Positions 36,700 to 47,298 of a stretch of 64,000 nucleotides of DNA are shown piece by piece. Position 1 is the first letter of the stretch; the number at the start of each line of letters is the position of its first letter. This stretch comes from Corythucha ciliata (lineage: Eukaryota; Arthropoda; Insecta; Hemiptera; Tingidae): the NCBI GenBank assembly GCA_038030265.1, contig CM075943.1, forward strand, positions 58,007,971 to 58,071,970. The letters are read 5' to 3'. The notes under the pieces were generated by a model. The model was not told where the DNA came from. It ran no database searches and saw nothing but the letters and a program-made list of their open reading frames with translations. A program made the position numbers and the translations under genes.

Positions 36700-38000
36700 G
36701 GGTGACCGACTTTTCATCAACGTCTTGTCTGAGATACGTAAAGTTCAACATTTTTTAACCAGCAATAACGGGTTTTAACTCAAAACTCACGTTATTCAAC
36801 AAAAAAACTGAATATTTCACTCTAGTGTAACTTAATATTTTACTTCAAAACTGACGTTTCTATGCCAAAGACAAAGTGTTCACGCCTAAACTAAAAATTT
36901 CACAGTACAACTTTTCAAATTCAAGTCTTTACCCCCAAAAACTGGTGAATTCCGCCTAAAAATGGCGGGTTTAACCTAAAAGATCAAAAACGAATGATTT
37001 TAATTAGAAGCGTGCGTCTCTTATCTTTCGGAAGGCATTCGTGTTATCAGTTCAGTGTTTTCTCTGTGAGAAGTGGAATAAATTTTAAGTTTTTCTTGCT
37101 TTTTCTACGAACAAGGTAATTTTGAAAGCTGAGGCACATCATGGGAGAATTCCGAGTCCACGGCTGAACTTAAGTCGAACCCTCCGACGAGGGCCCACAG
37201 CTCTCCGAGCCTCTCCTTCACTTCAACTATCATCTAGAAGTTAAAAACGTGTTAATTTAATTCTACAACTAGCATAGAATAAACCATAAAAGTATACGAT
37301 TTCAAAATTACCTTGTTCCTAGAAAAAGCGAGAAAAACTTAAAATTTATTCCACTTCTCACAGAGAAAACACTGAACTGATAACACGAATGCCTTCCGAA
37401 AGATAAGAGACGCACGCTTCTAATTGCAATTATCAGACCACTCAGTACTGAAAACTGCCGATTTTATCCTTCAATTGGCGATTTTAGTAAAAAAAAAAAC
37501 GTACAATTCCTGGCCAAAGCTGACATGCCCTCCCCCTTCAAATGAAGATGTTACCACAAAACTGGCGATTTTAACCTAAAGCTAAACTTTATTGTTCCAT
37601 TTACACCCGAAACGAGAACTTCGCCTCAAAATTAGATAATTTACTCTAAAACTGTCACACTTCAACTCAAGTTTTCCTCAAAACGGGTGATTTTAGGCCA
37701 TTCTGCCTTGAAAACAGGTGATTTCACACAAATAAAAGTGACAAATTCATCGCAAAAATGACGATTTTATACCAAAACAGACGATTTCACGCCAAAGCTG
37801 ACGTGTTGCCTCATAACTAATGACGTTAATACAAAACTGGTCATTTTACCCCAAAACTGACTGTTTTAATTCCAAAACATACGATTTCATCCCAAAGACG
37901 TTTCTAAACTGACGATTTTACCCTGAAACTTACGGTTCCACCAAAAAAATTTCACTTTACCTCAAAACTGAATACTTTACTTCAGAATTGACATTTATTT
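36700..38000. repeat. ~25-bp degenerate array, CAAAACTGACGATTTTACC type
   Basis: Imperfect units of about 22-28 bp alternate CCAAAACTGACGATTTTA, CTCAAAACTGAATATTTTAC and similar words. The array is split by a MITE at 37002-37435. It lies wholly inside the hAT-like element, has no coding sense, and fades after 38000. Confidence 0.8.
37002..37435. mobile_element. MITE with ~125-bp perfect-looking inverted repeats
   Basis: The left arm (AATTAGAAGCGTGCGTCTC at 37002 to about 37127) and the right arm (about 37301-37435) are inverse copies with only about two mismatches over some 125 bp, so it is young. The loop of about 170 bp is unique. AATT on both sides could be a 4-bp duplication or part of the ends. 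It sits inside the tandem array of the hAT-like element. Confidence 0.88.
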
Positions 38001-38039
38001 ACTTTGTTGGACACAGCTTTTCAGGGTACATTGAGTCAG

Positions 38040-38790
38040 TTTTGACGATTTCAAGGCTTGAATAGCTATAATTATTGTCATTTTTGGGAGCACAGTCTTT
38101 CCAGTTAAAGGAGCGAATAGTACGTCCCAAGTCAAGGCGAGAACAGCCAGGTTGGCCATTTTCGGCGCTCCGAATGGTCTATTTTGCCATTTTCAGGGCA
38201 GGAGTCACTTAATCAGATATTTTTAGAGCTCGATTCGTCAGGAAATCCATTTCTAGGGCACGTTATGTAAATTCGGCAATTTCTAGGGTTCAAATATAGT
38301 AATTTTAGCCATTTTAAAGACACGAATCGTCAGTTTTGCCATTTTCAGGGCTCAAATACCTAGTCCATCAAGCCAAGGCCATGAAGTTTGACCATTCCTG
38401 GTGCGCAAATTGTCGATTTTGCCATTTTCAGGGAGGGAATAATCTTTTTTTTGTCATTTCCAGGGCACGTGAAGTCATTTTTGGCCGTTTTCAGGGCTTC
38501 ATTAGTCCGTCAAGGCAAAAGCGCGCATTATGGTCATATTTGGCTCAAGAATGGCCAGTCTGATCAATTTTAGCGCACGAATGGTCGATTTAGCTACTTT
38601 CGGGCGGTATAATCATGATCTTTTTAGGCATTTTCAGAAGTTCACCAGTCGCCACCAATTTTTAGGGCACGTGAAGTCCAGTTTTAGCCATTTTCAAAAC
38701 GTGAATCGACAGTTTTGTATTTTCAGGCGTGAGTTTAGTTACTTTAGCCGTTTTTATAGTGCAAATAGCTAGTTTCAAATATTTGTAGGC
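38040..38790. repeat. ~40-50-bp degenerate array, CCATTTTCAGGGCACGAA type
   Basis: Units with GCCATTTTCAGGGC, then an (A/G)AAT.GTC word and AGTTTTG/TTTTAG recur roughly every 40-50 bp, e.g. at 38155, 38190, 38337, 38424, 38472, 38630 and 38690. A second array type inside the same element. No coding sense. Confidence 0.75.
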
Positions 38791-39452
38791 AGTGAAAAGG
38801 CTGTCAAACCAGTTTTAGTAGAGCGAACCACACCATTTCTCTAGCACCTCTCTTGAACAAATACTGAATCCGCGTCTGTCTGCGAAAATGGTATTCTAGG
38901 ACGCAAAAATGGCGAATTTGGTCTTTGAGTTATGTAACCCTTGCGATATCCGTTTTGTGAGCGACAAAACCCGTTGAAATTTATTTTTTTATTAGTGAAA
39001 TCCGTGAAGTTATTTTTTTAGAGAGCGCCGACGAAACACAATGTGATTATCCTGAAAGATTTGTACTTTCAGAATGCATCTAGGGGTGGGCAACTGCCCC
39101 AATAAATCTGCATTTTTGAGTCTAGTGTTGGGTCTGAGAATGAAATTCACACCGATACCGGTGAGTCCGGTAACATTTGGCATTTGCTCAAACGAACTGC
39201 CACAGGGGGCCTGTCCCGTAAGATTTCAGGGTTCCTAGGAATATCCTTTTCCAACCGTCCGCCCCAAATTAAATCACATGTTGATGGGGAGGACGGGTGG
39301 AAACAAACAGTGATAGTGACATTAAAAAGTTATAGAACAGGCCCTCAGTAGTCACTCAAGTGACAAAATCACTGGTTTTTGTCACAGTGACTGCACAGTC
39401 ACCGGAGCTAGTTGTCATTGTGACCAACAAAAGCTGTCACGTCACACCTCTA

Positions 39453-40390
39453 ATTCCCAGCTGACATTGAGACAACGCAAAACTATGAATTGTTGAGGCA
39501 AAATCGGGACTGAAATTAGGATAAAGCGCTAATTAACGCAGCTGAAATTGTGAAAAGTGCTAACTCGAGGATGAAAAAAAGAAAAACGCGAATTCACAGC
39601 TGAAATTGTGATAAAAAGCTACAATTTAGCAGCTTTAAAAATTGAGAAAAAGCGCAATTTCACAGCTAAAAGGAAAGAAACGCCAACTCATGGATTCTCG
39701 AGCCAACATTGGGACGAAAATTTAGAAAATGCGCTAATTCACAGGTAAAATAGACAAAAACGCGAATTCGCGCCTAAATAAAAGTGGAGGAAAACTCAGC
39801 TAAGGTTTAAAAAATTACGACTTTACGGATAAAATCAAGAAAAAAACGCTAAACAGATTTCGCAGCTAAAATTATGAAAATAAGCTAATTTACTGATAAA
39901 ATTGGCAGAACAGCGATAATTCACAGTTAAAAATGAGAACAACGCGAAATTCAGTCTAAAACTAGAGAAACACGCAATTATGAAAAATTGTTACAATTTG
40001 GCAGCTTTTAAAATTGAGAAAAAGTGCGAATTCACGTCTAAAAGTGAAGGAAAACTTCAATTCACAAATAAGTTATGCAAAATTTCAATTTTACGGATGA
40101 AATCGAGAACAATCTCTATTATATTCGTAGCTAAAATTAATAAATGTGATCATTTATTTAAAATTTAGGGTAAAAAGGCTATAAAATTCACAGCTGAAAT
40201 TGAGAAAACGTCAACTTGCTGATCCTTGGGCAATTTCGGGAATGAAATTGAGAAAAAGCGCTGATTCAAGCGGCTAAAACTGTAAAAAAAAACAAAAAAA
40301 AAACGCTAATTCACGGGTAAAACTTTGAAAAACATGAATTGCCGTTTAAAATGGAGAAAAACACTGATTTATGGATACAATTTGAACAGA
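39453..40390. repeat. ~30-bp satellite array, right part
   Basis: Units around AAAATTGAGAAAAAGCGCTAATTCACAGCT repeat with slips from 39460 to about 40380. It is the same family as 28985-30420 and 62990-63900 (inverse). It is bounded on the left by the hAT-like element and on the right by the TA-flanked element that starts at 40409. Confidence 0.85.
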
Positions 40391-40639
40391 GTACTTAAAT
40401 TACACCTACACTGGGAAAAAGAGTCGGTTCCGGAACTCGGTTGAAACAGTATCCTCGGTTGAAACAGTAGTTTCAACCGTTAAACTTAACCGTGAAAAAT
40501 AAACGTCATTCTGTTAAAGACGGCTCCAACAGTTATTTGTTCGGTTAAGAGTGCAAACAACCGTCAAAAAGACTCTTTTACCGTGTATTTAACAGACTTT
40601 TCTACACTTTCACGTGCTTAACCGTACAAACGAAGTTGG

Positions 40640-41570
40640 TTGAGCTGAAAACTTGTCGCCCAGCCGGTGTGAATAACGGTAAAACCGAGGTGAATGACCG
40701 TGTAACCGAGTTTAATAACGGTAAAACCGAGGTGAATGACCGTGTAACCGAGTTTAATAACGGTAAAACCGAGTTGAATGATGGTAAAACAGAATTCAAT
40801 GACGGTGAAATCGAGCTGAATGACGGTAAAACCGTGTTGAACGACCTTATTGCCGACCTGAATGAAGGTAAAACAGAGTTGGAAGACTGTAAAACCGAGT
40901 TGAATGACGGTAAAACCGAGTTGAATGACGGTAAAATCAAGTTGGAATGATGGAGAAACCGAGTTGAATGACGGTGAAACCGAGTTGAGCGACCATGTTA
41001 CCGTATTGAGTGACGGTAAAACCGAGCGAAGTGACGGTAAAGCAGAATTCAATGACGGTGAAATCGAGCTGAATGACGGTAAAACCGAGTTGAACGACCG
41101 TATTACCGACCTGAATGAAGGTAAAATAGAGTTGGACGACGGTAAAACCGAGTTGAATGACGGTGAAATCAAGTTGGAATAATGGAGAAACCGAGTTGAA
41201 TGACGGTGAAACCGAGTTGAGCGACCATGTTACCGAGTTGAATGACGGTAAAGCCGAGTTGAACGGTCGTGTTACCGAGATGAATGACGGTAAAACCGAG
41301 CGAAGTGACGGTAAAGCAGAATTCAATGACGGTGAAGTCGAGTTGAATGACGGTGAAACCGAGTTGAGCGACCATGTCACCGAGTTGAATGACGGTAAAG
41401 CCGAGTTGAACGGTCGTGTTACCGAGATGAAGGACGGTAAAACCGAGCGTAGTGACGGTAAGGCAGAATTCAATGATGGTGAAATCGAGTTGAATATGGC
41501 GTTGTAACAGAGTTTAATGACGGCGTTACCGAGATTAGTAACTGTAAAGCAGAGTTGAATGACGGTGAAC
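40640..41570 (+). repeat. 21-bp minisatellite GACGGTAAAACCGAGTTGAAT
   Basis: About 40 units of 21 bp repeat GACGGTAAAACCGAGTTGAAT with variants such as GACCGTGTTACCGAG and AGTGACGGTAAAGCAGAA. Each unit contains CGGT-AAA-ACCG, a perfect inverted repeat around three bases. Since 21 is a multiple of three and the unit is stop-poor, open frames run on both strands, reading DGKTELN-like on plus. I see these as a consequence of the repeat, not as genes. A higher-order period, in which variants recur as a group of about 170-230 bp, is visible at 40930-41170 and 41170-41500. Confidence 0.92.
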
Positions 41571-42246
41571 CCGGCTCCATGGCCACTAATATCAAATGTA
41601 CTGACGTTGTACTGTGTAGGCGGACGATAAAACCGATGAAACGAAGTTTTCATTTTATAAAACTTCCGGATCTTGCAACTTTCGCAAATTGCCCTGGGTC
41701 CCAGGTCACAATCAAAGAAAGCGGGATATTTTTCGATGAAGAACACACACAAAAAATGTAAATCGAATCAAACTCAATGCTCCCATCGGTAGCCTAGTAT
41801 TTATTTTTATTTAATGAAAGCATTCAGATACATATAGATATAACATTACCCAAGAGGTCCCCTCCCCCATTTCATCATCCTATAAAACTCTCCTGTTCTG
41901 GCAGTCTTAGACAAGCAGTTTTTAACCGACTTCACGCACTCGTAACTAGATGCAACAACTAAGTAGACGGTTCAGTAAGGCAACCCTTAACGGTCAAAAT
42001 TCTGTTGATTCAGGGTGCTCTATCGGTTGAAGCACTCCCTCTCTTTGTTTTTAGGGGCATCTGCAGAAAACGCGCAAGGTCTGTCTTCCTCACTGCTCCC
42101 AGTAACTTCGCACTTCTCATTATTTAGTCCTCGCCTGCTGAAGTTGTTTCAGTCACTGTAGTCAGTGAAAGAGTTTTTTTTTTGTTTGTTTGTTTTTTTC
42201 GTGAAGTGATTTGAGTCGTGTTGAAACAAGAACTTGTGACTCCGAA

Positions 42247-42309
42247 ATGGATGAAGATGTTAAAACTCTTTTGCAAGAGTGGAAGCTGAGCGACTACACG
42301 ATTGAATGA
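42247..42309 (+). other. Orphan 20-codon frame abutting the minisatellite
   Basis: An ATG opens MDEDVKTLLQEWKLSDY and a few more residues before a stop inside the first minisatellite unit. The composition and pattern (acidic start, LLQEWKLSDY) look like the beginning of the SAM-like N-terminus seen in some transposon-linked invertebrate proteins; this is an impression, not a match. It may be the remains of a first exon of the element's former protein, cut off by array growth. Confidence 0.35.
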
Positions 42310-42445
42310 CGGTGAAACCGAGTTGAGCAACCATGTTACCGAGTTGAATGACGATAAAGCCGAGTTGAGCGGTCGTGTTACCGAGATGAATGACGGTAAA
42401 ACCGAGCGAAGTGACGGTAAAGCAGAATTCAATGACGGTGGTGAA
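42290..42445 (+). repeat. Second block of the 21-bp minisatellite
   Basis: About seven units of the same repeat follow the orphan frame, with variant order (ACCATGTTACCGAG, GGTCGTGTTACCGAG, CGAAGTGACGGTAAAGCAGAATTC) matching part of the main block at 41215-41330. It therefore looks like a moved or duplicated piece of the main array. Confidence 0.85.
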
Positions 42446-42827
42446 TTTTATACTTATTGTTTTGTACTATGTTTGAATATATTTCGTGTTTCTTCTTTCA
42501 CGACTTCTTCGCATGCGAACTAAAATTTACGTTCATCCCATTTCCAATTTTAATCTTTTTTGACCAATAACAGAATTTCAGAACACTCACTTTCACGGTA
42601 ACTCAAATTTTTTTTTAGGGTCTCAAACGGGCCACAAGAAAGGCTGAACCGAGCGTCGAGAGAAATCAGGATTTGAAATGGAAATTTAATCTGCGGTTTA
42701 CCTCTGACACTCGGCTCAACCATTTTTTGCGGTAAATTTGGCCGTAAAGAATCAGTAAGGCTAACCGTGAAAAGTGGAAGCACGTACCGAGAAAGTCGGT
42801 GACAAATTACCGTTTCTACCACAGTAG

Positions 42828-43075
42828 AAACGGTATATTCTACCGTATGCCGACGGTAGTATATACCGTTATTTCACGGTTGACACCAGACTCAAGACGG
42901 TACCTCTTAACCGAGGTGAGACACCTGTTTTAACTGTGATATAACGGTATATTCCACCGTATGCCAACGGTAGCATGTACCGTTATGTCACGGTTGACAC
43001 CAGACTCAAGACGGCGTTTCTGAACCGAGTAGAGATACCTGTTTTACCGTTGAGTAACCGTTGATGCAACCGTCA
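42828..43075. repeat. ~125-bp tandem duplication rich in CGGT/ACCG
   Basis: Two copies share GGTATATTC(T/C)ACCGTATGCC, ACGGTAG(T/C)AT.TACCGTTAT, TCACGGTTGACACCAGACTC, AAGACGG, AACCGAG, and ACCTGTTTTA, in order. Divergence is small. Confidence 0.85.
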
Positions 43076-43379
43076 TGACAGTAGAATTTTACCGTTTTTT
43101 TTCTGCTGATGCTACCGTATAACATCCAAAATTCGGTTCACCACTACCGTAAACACACTGTTGGACTAACCGCCTGACACGGCGGTGATTACCGAGTATA
43201 CGGTCAGCTTTCACCGATGTTAGACAGTTGCTGTAACAGACAAGGGAGTTGTGGGTCGGAAGAATCTACTGTAAAGTAACGGTTAGAGTTAACCGTCTAG
43301 TGACGGTTCATTCAACAGATATGTCTCAACTGACTGGGATCATGTGTTTAACCGTGTTTGTGGCTTGACCGTCAGACTC

Positions 43380-43575
43380 GGTTGCAAACATTTTACCGAC
43401 AATATGCGCTAACCGAGTGCATTTAACCGTATCAAGCTTGTCGGTAGACTTTACCAACTCATGACGGTTGCAAACATTTTACCGACAACATGCGTTAACC
43501 GAGTCAAGACGTGCATTCAACCGTATCAAGCTTGTCGGTTGCCATTACAGACTCGTGACGGTTGCAAACATTTTA
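43380..43575. repeat. ~100-bp tandem repeat rich in CGGT/ACCG
   Basis: Two full copies and one partial copy begin GGTTGCAAACATTTTACCGA and include ACCGAGT, GTGCATT(T/C)AACCGTATC and AAGCTTGTCGGT. It lies just inside the right end of the TA-flanked element. Confidence 0.85.
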
Positions 43576-43877
43576 CCGAGATTTCTCGGTTAAAATTAAC
43601 CGATAAAGTGCCTCTTTTTTTTCCCAGTGTACTTACAGAGAACCCCTAAAAGCCCCACTGTATTGACAATACCACTGAGTAGCCACCAACGATATATAAA
43701 CCTGGATTGATCACAGCGGACTGGGGGGGGGGGGCGTGAAGGGGGCAGGTCGTCCCCTCGTAAACAATCACCCTGTATCTCTCCTTGTGTAGTTCCTTGT
43801 GAGACACGGTACTTACTTTGAAACTCCCCCCTCTCATCCACTTGGGAACTAAACTGATGGCTAATCTTTATCAGCAG

Positions 43878-46219
43878 TGACGAGCGATTCCAGTATTGAA
43901 GAAGGTTGTGGTCAGCAAAACTTCTATCAAATGTACAAAGATATGGAGCGAAAATATCAAAATGTAAAAAATTGCCATGATGCTCACTTGTCTGAGTGTA
44001 AGAGAAAAAATTACGCAATCAGAGAACTGAAGAAGGAAGCTGTCAGGCAGAAACGTAGAGCCTCTTGTCTAAAAGCAAAACTGAAAGTGAGCAAGCAAAA
44101 TGAAAAGACGCTTGAAAGAAATCATAGGAACGACCTTGCCGAAAAGAAAGACTACTTGAAAGCTATGGACTCTCTGCGAAAAGTTTTCTCGCCTAATCAA
44201 ATTAAAATTCTGACCACTCGCACCAAAAAAGTCAAGTGGACGCATGAAGAAATCGCAAAAGCGTTCGCACTGCGCTACCTGAGCAAAAGGGCATACGTGT
44301 TCGTTCGGAATGATTTGAAGTATCCTTCGCCTGGTATTTATCTTGAAGTTGAAAATTTAAGGTAACTTCTTTACTGAAGTAACGACTAATGTATGTTTTA
44401 GGAATATCTTCTCTAAAGAATTGGGCGAAAAACATTGATTTGAATTCAGGCGTTCTTCATGATGTCTTAAAAGCCATGGAGATATTTGGTCAGAATTTGG
44501 ATGAATTTCGAAAGCTTACTGTGATATCATTCGATGAAATGAAGATAGAAAGTACCTACGAGTATGACCAAAGGAACGACCAAATCATCGGACCACATTC
44601 TCATATGCAGGTTGTAATGGCTAGAGGTCTGACCTCTAAGTGGAAGCAGCCAATTTACGTTGCTTTCGATCAGTGCATGACAAAATAAATAATTGAAGAA
44701 TTAATCTTAAGCTTACACAAAATTGGGTATCAGACAGTAGCTTGTGTCAGAGACATGGGGGGTGGAAATGTGGAGTTTATGAAAAAACTGGGTATTACTG
44801 TCGATACCCCACGTCGGTGGTGTTCCTCAGAAGCTTTTTTATTTCTGTGACACTCCCCACCTTTTAAAACTTGTGAGAAATTGGTTTCTTGATACAGGAT
44901 TTGTCTTGAAGGGGGGAGAATGTGTTACTGTGGCCCCAGTTAAAAGTCTTATCCGAACGACGAAGTCCGTCAACGAAGTTTCTTCGATCTTCAAGTTGAA
45001 CGAAGGCCTCGTTTCATGCGAAGGTAGTGCAAGACAAAATGTTAAAAAAGCAGCTCAACTCTTGTCGCACACAACTGCCACTGCCCTCTCCCACTACCTT
45101 CCTGTGTCGGACAAAGATCTAGCCCTACGAACAGGAAATTTCATTGAAATGTTGAGCCAATGGTTCGAAATTATGAATGTTAGATCACCTGCGTCCAATA
45201 TTTCTGTGATGGCTCCTTATGGACGAGCCATTGAACAGCAAAATGAAGTGTTGGACTCAGTTACCGAAATAATGCGAGACATGAGGTGCACTGGCAAGTA
45301 AACTCTCCAGCTATTCCAGAAAGGAATTTTAATTTCGGTAAAAAGCTTGAAATTGCTGTACGAATCACTCAAAACGTTTGACGTCAAGTACATACTAACG
45401 AGCAGGCTCAACCAGGATTGCTTAGAAAATATTTTTTCTCAAATAAGGGCGAAAGAAGGTCTCCACGACCATCCGTCCCCCCCTGACGCCATCAACCATC
45501 TACGGTTAATAATTTTGGCCAAAAACCCAGGTGTTTTGAAATCCAACTTAAATTTTGAATCTGTTGATGATGACGAGTTTGTGATGGCCACTCTATCCAA
45601 GTCCGTGACTCCCGAAATTTCTAACATGAACGAAAAGTCTCCTTCTCGCGGCAGCAGTGAAACAGACACAGCCAGTGAGGTTCCCTCACCATCTTCCTCT
45701 AATACCACATCGTTTGCCAGCCTAACCAGGGCCGAAACGACACGGGATGGGCTTGTTTATTTGGCTGTAGCATTCAAATATCGGACAAAATATCCATTTT
45801 TGGCCAAACAAAAAGATGATCCGTCGCCCAGTGACCCTGGCTACGCCGTCCCACCGTGGATAGAACATTTGTCCTATGGAGGGTTAACTGTTCCGTCTGC
45901 AGACTTTGAAAAACAAGTTATGAGGATGGAGAGGTTTTTTTATAAGATTTGGAAAAATGATATTCCTAGGGGGAAAAATGTAACAAAAATATTGGCAAAA
46001 AAACTGGGCAACAGAATGGATGGGTCCGGTGTTCCGAAGGACGTTATAGAAACTTTTGCAAAACAAAGGTTTTTTATACGATTGAAGTATAGAACTATAA
46101 ATTGCAAAGAATTGGCAAACAAAAGAAAAGCGAAACAAAATCGTCAAACTCAGGAGAACCATGGTTTAAACGTTAATTGCATAGGCGGGATCTTGGGGCC
46201 TAAAATAATTTGTTCGTGA
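43878..46219 (+). pseudogene. P-element-type (THAP9-like) transposase pseudogene
   Basis: Part one (43878-44333) has a basic coiled-coil-like stretch and then KKVKWTHEEIAKAF and LRYLSKRAYVFVRNDLKYPS. A 68-bp intron with GT-AG ends (44334-44401) joins in frame to GISSLKNWAKNIDL. The RNase H-like fold has SFDEMKIES (first D, 44533) and a second block VAFDQCM (44668). A stop at 44686-44688 interrupts the frame one codon past that block; a frameshift lies near 44810-44840; another stop lies at 45299-45301. The helical end has YILTSRLNQDCLENIFSQIR and KEGLHDHPSPPDAI. The C-terminal ~200 residues are less conserved. No THAP zinc domain is visible, though an acceptor (TTATCAGCAG) at the left suggests a lost upstream exon. 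It is therefore a dead P-type copy with no visible terminal repeats. Confidence 0.9.
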
Positions 46220-47075
46220 TTATCTTAGAATGTATTATTTATGTATAGACTTAAAAATAATGTATGTACTTCAGTAAAATTATTAATATTAGTTTAAAGG
46301 CGTAGATTTATTTATTTAATTATTTCTTGTAACTTGACGAAAATATTTTTTCTTTGTTTTTATGATCATTCATTGGAGGACTGAAAATAAAATATAACAT
46401 GTCCATGTAACATTACTGCGATAAAAATTTGAAGAATTTTTACACGCTAAAAAAATAATAATAAAAAATAAAAATAAACTGACAGTTTATTTTCCCACTC
46501 TCTTGTAAGCTGTCCTTTCCGAAATATGTAATACAACAAGAATGTCCGTATTTTAATAAAATAAAATATTTAAATAAAATAAAATGAAATTCAACGCAAG
46601 AGGAAACCATCCGACTTCCCTTGTAACCGTAATCCCAAGGAGCATGCAATGACGTATACCTCCCCTCTCGCACATCGACAGCGAGAAGGTAAACAAACGG
46701 CTGATTGGCCAACCTCTAGTTCTATCAGCCTTGGTTACCTCTACACAAGTCCGAAAACAATCATCACACTCTTATCAAACAAATTCTCCTAATAGTTGGT
46801 CTGCGAACAGCAATAGTGATGTGGTATATTTCAGGTTCGACTATTTTGTGTTGTAATGTTGGCCACACAACTGACGTCACTTTTATATATTTATTTACCT
46901 TTACTTTGGTAATTCAGTTGACGAATGATCCTCCGTATTTCAAAATTCGTTTACAGAACATCGGTGTGACAACTTAACTCAATAAAGCTCAATCTCCTTT
47001 CGAATGCGTGTTTTGTTTCTGGAATTATTCATACTGTAAGTGCCTCAATTGTATAACAACCGTCCGATTTAGAAA
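46220..47075. other. AT-rich spacer after the P-type pseudogene
   Basis: No gene seen. The first 250 bp are AT-rich and may be the 3' flank of the P-type element; I could not find its terminal repeats. Confidence 0.45.
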
Positions 47076-47210
47076 AGGTAAATTACTTGGTAACTCACTT
47101 ATCCGGAAGTGCAAGAAGCATCATTACGGGGATTACCCCTTCCGAGGCAAATTACAAACTGCTGTTAGATACGCTGGTCAATAGATTCGAGGACAAGAGG
47201 ACGCAAGGTA
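47076..47210 (+). pseudogene. BEL/Pao gag fragment (second copy)
   Basis: About 45 residues with YLVTHLSGSARSIITGI and LLLDTLVNRFEDKRTQ, the same motif pair (sheet-helix with LSG..., then RFEDKR) as DUF1759-type BEL gag. It starts after a poorly conserved left part and stops before an unrelated AT-rich stretch at 47210. Confidence 0.7.
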
Positions 47211-47298
47211 ATTATTAATTATTTATTAATTTATTATTATGGTAAGTGATAATCGGAAGGCGAAATATTGAGGGGCCTGTTCCCGGTCCAGTGCCCAT

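Larger units (their letters stand above)
36018..39452. mobile_element. Second hAT-like element, filled with tandem repeats
   Basis: The right end reads TCACACCTCTA at 39452; its inverse TAGAGGTGTGA matches the left end at 36018, TAGAGATGAGGTGTGA, apart from a short extra ATGA-type insertion. Perfect 8-bp direct repeats ATTCCCAG flank it (36010-36017 and 39453-39460), fitting hAT. Sub-terminal sequence on both sides is rich in GTCAC/GTGAC words and shares GCTCCGG. It is 3435 bp long with no transposase. It contains a MITE at 37002-37435, an array around CAAAACTGACGATTTTACC, another around CCATTTTCAGGGCACGAAT, and a likely foreign terminus (CAGGGGCGTAGCC, 36420). Because ATTCCCAG is also close to the satellite motif at the target, the duplication should be weighed with the inverted ends. 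Confidence 0.8.
40409..43629. mobile_element. TA-flanked inverted-repeat element packed with CGGT/ACCG motifs
   Basis: The left end CACTGGGAAAAAGAG (40409) is mirrored by the right end CTCTTTTTTTTCCCAGTG (to 43629), with TA on both sides (40407-40408, 43630-43631). The element is 3221 bp. The inside is made of a 21-bp minisatellite (40640-41570, 42300-42445), a unique part (41580-42300) with a short orphan frame, and longer tandem repeats (42828-43075, 43380-43575). Nearly every repeat type carries CGGT or ACCG, in dozens of copies. The CACTGGG end with a 2-bp TA duplication does not fit one superfamily uniquely: CACTA/Mirage-type and Tc1-type are both possible. No transposase is preserved. 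The array of 39453-40390 lies outside its left end. Confidence 0.75.

Noticed and set aside
40618..41752. Long open frames on both strands as repeat-protein genes
   Set aside because: The 21-bp period gives stop-free frames on both strands by construction; no start context, flanking exon or codon pattern supports a gene.
44334..44401. Reading through this part as coding P-type transposase
   Set aside because: It has GT-AG ends, and removing it restores a family motif in phase, so it is an intron.
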